A stretch of 7,963 nucleotides of DNA, from NCBI GenBank assembly GCA_035299505.1, contig DATGWL010000103.1:1-7963 (forward strand), read 5' to 3'. A program made the translations under genes and the position numbers. Below the pieces are notes generated by a model. It saw only the letters and a list, made by a program, of their open reading frames with translations, had not been told where the DNA came from and searched no databases. The DNA comes from M3007 sp035299505. Lineage in GTDB: Bacteria; Bacteroidota; Bacteroidia; Chitinophagales; Saprospiraceae. Positions 5,629 through 7,963 of this stretch are shown piece after piece; within the stretch, counting starts at the first letter, position 1, and each line of letters starts with the position of its first letter.

Positions 5629-6798
5629 ATGCTGAATCCTGATATGTTGGAATTTATCTGGCAACACCGGGAAGATGATCCCGCCCGCCTGGCGCTTTCC
5701 GGTAAAAAGTACCCGGATATGCCTGTTGCAGAGGTGGCATCCCAGGTGCAGGCATTGCAAAAAATCCGGCAAAAAATCCCCTCCTGGTATCGCCAGGGAC
5801 TGTATTTCCCTTTTTCTTTATCGGTAGAACAAGCATCCTCAGAGCTAACGGCTAAGTATAAAGCCGGATTGATGCAGGCCCAGTGCATGGCTGATTTGAC
5901 GGGTGGTATGGGCGTTGATGCTTTCTTTTTTGCGCAAAAGGTGCAATCGCTGATCCATATTGAGCAAAATGAGCAGCTGCAGCAGTCGGTTCAGCACAAT
6001 TTTGACAGCCTGGGCGTAACCAATGTACAATGGTATACGGGTACTGCGGAATCGTTCATGGCCGGATTTGCCGGCAAACTGGATTTGATTTACCTCGACC
6101 CTGCGCGCAGGCATGAGCAAAAGGGAAAGGTGTTTCAGTTGTCAGACTGTACACCGGATGTGCTGTCGCTTAAGGAATCTATGTTGAGGCTGGCGCCCAG
6201 GGTGTTGTTGAAAACGGCGCCGCTGCTGGATTTGAAGCAGGCGGCAGAGCAATTGGGTTGTGTTTCAGCCATTTGGGTGCTGGCCATGGACGGTGAGTGC
6301 AGGGAGGTGCTTTACCTGTTGGAACGGGAGGCCCCGGCATCCATTCCCATTACTGCAGTGCATTTGCATGGGGGGCAGGAAGATGCCTTCAGGTTTACCT
6401 GGGCGGATGAAAAACAGGCTGATACGGCCTTTCTTTTTCCACAGCGGTATTTGTATGAGCCAAATGCTGCCATATTAAAAGCCGGCGCCTTCAAAAGTTT
6501 TGCACAACAGTACGGGCTGGGTAAATTGCACCAGCATACGCATTTGTATACCTCTGAAGCCCTGGCGCCAAATGTTCCAGGCAGACGATTTGTTGTTGAA
6601 CAGGTTTGTAAATACGACCGCAAGGTGGTGCAAGAGGCTGTGCCCGAGGGTAAGGCAAATATAACCTGCCGGAATTTTCCGGATACGCCGGATCAGGTGC
6701 GGAAAAAACTGGGGTTGAAGGACGGGGGAGAGATATATTTGTTTGCTGCTACGGTTGCGGATCAGCAGAGGGTGGTGTTGGTTTGCCGGAAGGTGTGA
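5629..6798 (+). CDS. Class I SAM-dependent methyltransferase with THUMP-like C-terminal domain
   Basis: The product is 389 residues from ATG 5629. Residues 1-80 or so form an N-terminal helical region with DDPARLALSGKKYPD and a Q-alternating helix. The methyltransferase core begins at about residue 85. SAM motif I is MADLTGGMGVDAFFFA (87-102), the ribose-binding acidic residue is probably Glu112 in HIEQNEQ, and motif IV is LDLIYLDPARR (151-161). It is followed by KGKVFQLSDCTPDV, a pattern typical of the THUMP-like methyltransferase family in Bacteroidota. The C-terminal part (about 270-389) contains YLYEPNAAILKAGAF and a final FAATVADQQRVVLVCRK strand, fitting the THUMP-like domain. By family it probably modifies RNA, but the substrate is not known. 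The frame extends upstream to a TTG at 5569, but those 20 residues come from the repeat array and are unlikely to be translated. ATG 5644 (384 residues) is a good alternative because of the promoter position. Confidence 0.85.
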   Translation: MLNPDMLEFIWQHREDDPARLALSGKKYPDMPVAEVASQVQALQKIRQKIPSWYRQGLYFPFSLSVEQASSELTAKYKAGLMQAQCMADLTGGMGVDAFFFAQKVQSLIHIEQNEQLQQSVQHNFDSLGVTNVQWYTGTAESFMAGFAGKLDLIYLDPARRHEQKGKVFQLSDCTPDVLSLKESMLRLAPRVLLKTAPLLDLKQAAEQLGCVSAIWVLAMDGECREVLYLLEREAPASIPITAVHLHGGQEDAFRFTWADEKQADTAFLFPQRYLYEPNAAILKAGAFKSFAQQYGLGKLHQHTHLYTSEALAPNVPGRRFVVEQVCKYDRKVVQEAVPEGKANITCRNFPDTPDQVRKKLGLKDGGEIYLFAATVADQQRVVLVCRKV

Positions 6799-6835
6799 TT
6801 TGTGTAGTTGAATCCATCAGTTCCCAAAATGGGGT

Positions 6836-6866
6836 TTTGTTTTTGTAATGTTTTCCCGTATTTTCG
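6836..6866 (+). promoter_or_regulatory. Candidate promoter of the secreted T9SS-cargo gene
   Basis: TTTG (6836-6839), 19 bp of spacer and TATTTTCG (6859-6866) match the Bacteroidota TTTG-N19-21-TAnnTTTG pattern with one mismatch in the -7 element. Transcription would start at about 6872, giving a leader of roughly 29 nt before ATG 6901. This placement argues against the earlier possible starts at 6808 (TTG) and 6829 (ATG). Confidence 0.5.
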
Positions 6867-6900
6867 TACTCAAATATTTAACCTCTTCAACTTATTAAAT

Positions 6901-7386
6901 ATGAACGATCATACCCTTATTTCGTCTGAATTTAGCCTAACTTACGGGCTTCGCATTCTCCTTTACACTTTCTTCTTTTCCCTCCCATTTACCTCTGTCA
7001 GTATTGCCCAAACCTGTGGTTGTGATGTAGTATGTTTAAATGGTCTGAGTGAAACCATGGTATGCGGCCCCTACAATGATCCTGCCCCGGGGCCATACTA
7101 TGTAAAACTTTACCTCCGGTTTGTGGATGCCGGTCCGGGTTCGTTTGAAGAATCTTTTGCGGAAAGGGCTGAAACGATATGGGCAAACTTACAGAAAGCA
7201 TTTTCCGACCAAAACATCTATTTTGTTCCAGGCTTTAGCGGGTGTACCGGCGCTCAATCTTTTCAGGTTATTAGCTCCACCATATTCCCGGATCTGGGTA
7301 ACCTGACCGAATTCAATGCACTAATGAGCGGCTCCACCAACGGCGCAACATCATTTTTTCAGCGGGAATTTTTCCACCGCAAATAA
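6901..7386 (+). CDS. N-terminal part of the secreted T9SS-cargo protein
   Basis: The frame from ATG 6901 encodes 161 residues. Residues 1-36 form a signal peptide with a long positive/polar start, a hydrophobic core (L-L-Y-T-F-F-F-S-L-P-F) and SIA-Q cleavage. The mature part is Cys-rich at first (C-G-C-D-V-V-C). Residues 67-109 (YYVKLYLRFVDAG to DQNIYFV) weakly resemble the N-terminal strand-helix-strand seen before the catalytic domain of Bacteroidota M43-type (pappalysin-like) secreted metallopeptidases. No HExxH zinc motif is found here or in the 3' part. The last eight residues (Q-R-E-F-F-H-R-K) are read out of frame and are probably not native. ATG 6901 is preferred over the TTG at 6808 because of the signal peptide and the promoter position. 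Confidence 0.7.
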   Translation: MNDHTLISSEFSLTYGLRILLYTFFFSLPFTSVSIAQTCGCDVVCLNGLSETMVCGPYNDPAPGPYYVKLYLRFVDAGPGSFEESFAERAETIWANLQKAFSDQNIYFVPGFSGCTGAQSFQVISSTIFPDLGNLTEFNALMSGSTNGATSFFQREFFHRK

Positions 7387-7390
7387 TCTG

Positions 7391-7936
7391 TTGAATAGCC
7401 TCCCCACCCAGTACAATCTCAGTGGCGACGTGCTCGAGGCACATAATCAGACCATTAGTGTTCTCTCAACGGTATTTCCGGCGCTTTCCCAAAACATGGC
7501 TGTAAATGCTTTGCCGAAGCCTGTTTTGGATACCCTGGAATCTCATTGGGGTGCCCATTGCTCCGGTGCAGGAGCGCTGGCAAGAAGCGTTCTTTACCAA
7601 AATGGCCGCCGTTTGTACGCCGATTGTAACGGTACAGAAGAGCGCGATACTCCCGGTGGAAAAATACGTAAATCTGCCAATGAAGAGCACGGTAACCAGA
7701 TAACTATTTCTCCCAATCCGGCTAATCAAACCGTGCAAATTACCAGAAGTACAGGAGTTATAGGCGCACAATTACGGATTATTGGCCTGACTGGTACTTT
7801 AGAGGAATTCACGATCCCGCAAGGACAAAACAGTACTACCCTTTCTGTTTCGCATTTGCCCAACGGCATGTATATAGTTACATTAGTGGAAGAGGGTAAA
7901 ATAGCTGCCCGGCAAAAGTTGATGATCTTACACTAA
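7391..7936 (+). CDS. C-terminal part of the secreted protein, with type IX secretion sorting domain
   Basis: The open stretch from TTG 7391 encodes up to 181 residues, but it has no signal peptide or promoter of its own, so it is best read as the continuation of the preceding frame. The C-terminal 77 or so residues carry the classic type A sorting pattern. It begins with I-S-P-N-P-A-N-Q-T-V-Q-I, continues through a strand with I-I-G-L-T-G, and ends L-P-N-G-M-Y-I-V-T-L with a closing basic-hydrophobic strand. Such domains direct proteins through the type IX system and are cut off or anchored at the surface. The preceding region (residues about 1-95 of this part) has two Cys residues (C57 and C79) and no recognised family. 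Confidence 0.75.
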   Translation: MNSLPTQYNLSGDVLEAHNQTISVLSTVFPALSQNMAVNALPKPVLDTLESHWGAHCSGAGALARSVLYQNGRRLYADCNGTEERDTPGGKIRKSANEEHGNQITISPNPANQTVQITRSTGVIGAQLRIIGLTGTLEEFTIPQGQNSTTLSVSHLPNGMYIVTLVEEGKIAARQKLMILH

Positions 7937-7963
7937 AGTTCACTTGACAGGATCAAAGCTATC

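Larger units (their letters stand above)
6901..7936 (+). pseudogene. Secreted protein with T9SS sorting domain, frame broken at a T6 run
   Basis: Two adjacent frames read as one gene if a single base is removed from the T run at 7354-7359. The first frame gives N-G-A-T-S-F-F and then runs into Q-R-E-F-F-H-R-K and a stop. With five T residues it reads N-G-A-T-S-F-F-S-G-N-F-S-T-A-N-N and continues smoothly to TAA at 7934-7936, for 344 residues in all. The whole product has a signal peptide (1-36), a Cys-containing domain, and a C-terminal sorting domain (about 268-344) for type IX secretion through the outer membrane. The break could be a homopolymer sequencing error, a real disabling mutation, or phase variation. 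A -1 slip would not help, because that frame stops soon after. Confidence 0.72.

Noticed and set aside
6808..6900. Earlier starts (TTG 6808, ATG 6829) for the secreted protein
   Set aside because: They would place more than 60 residues before the signal peptide core, and the candidate promoter lies within this stretch.
7354..7360. Programmed -1 ribosomal frameshift at TTTTTTC
   Set aside because: A -1 slip enters the third frame, which stops at TGA soon after; joining the two halves needs the opposite shift.

Overview
The window looks like a chromosomal segment of a Bacteroidota member, probably from the Saprospiria/Chitinophagia side, although the exact taxon is inferred. The evidence is a C-terminal type IX secretion (T9SS) sorting domain, a methyltransferase with a THUMP-like C-terminus of the kind common in this phylum, start codons without Shine-Dalgarno sites, and promoter-like TTTG-N19-21-TAnnTTTG motifs. 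All convincing genes lie on the + strand.

Bases 1-4862 are compact. The 3' end of a LytTR-type regulator comes first. It is followed by an exported papain-fold (C1, bleomycin hydrolase-like) peptidase, then gcvT (glycine cleavage T protein), then accB-accC (biotin carboxyl carrier protein and biotin carboxylase). accB and accC are separated by 8 bp and form an obvious operon for the first half-reaction of acetyl-CoA carboxylase. A 129-bp gap between gcvT and accB holds a nested set of inverted repeats that could fold into a leader or 3'-end RNA structure.

Bases 4863-5628 contain no gene but are full of structure. There is a 34-bp-arm hairpin just after accC, then a tandem array of three large palindromes in about 74-bp spacers. 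Palindromes 1 and 3 are 134 bp and cloverleaf-like. The middle one has lost (or never gained) the internal 83 bp and is a plain 24-bp-arm hairpin. Within the 134-bp core, copies 1 and 3 differ at only two bases, and these two bases pair with each other (G-C in one, A-T in the other). The array runs directly into the 5' region of the methyltransferase gene.

Bases 5629-7936 encode a class I SAM-dependent methyltransferase with a THUMP-like C-terminus, followed by a secreted T9SS-cargo protein whose reading frame is broken by one base at a T6 run near 7354-7359. Removing one T restores a 344-residue protein running from a signal peptide to a T9SS sorting domain.

The genes are mostly ordinary housekeeping and secreted functions. 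The part that may be undescribed is the palindromic array between accC and the methyltransferase gene.
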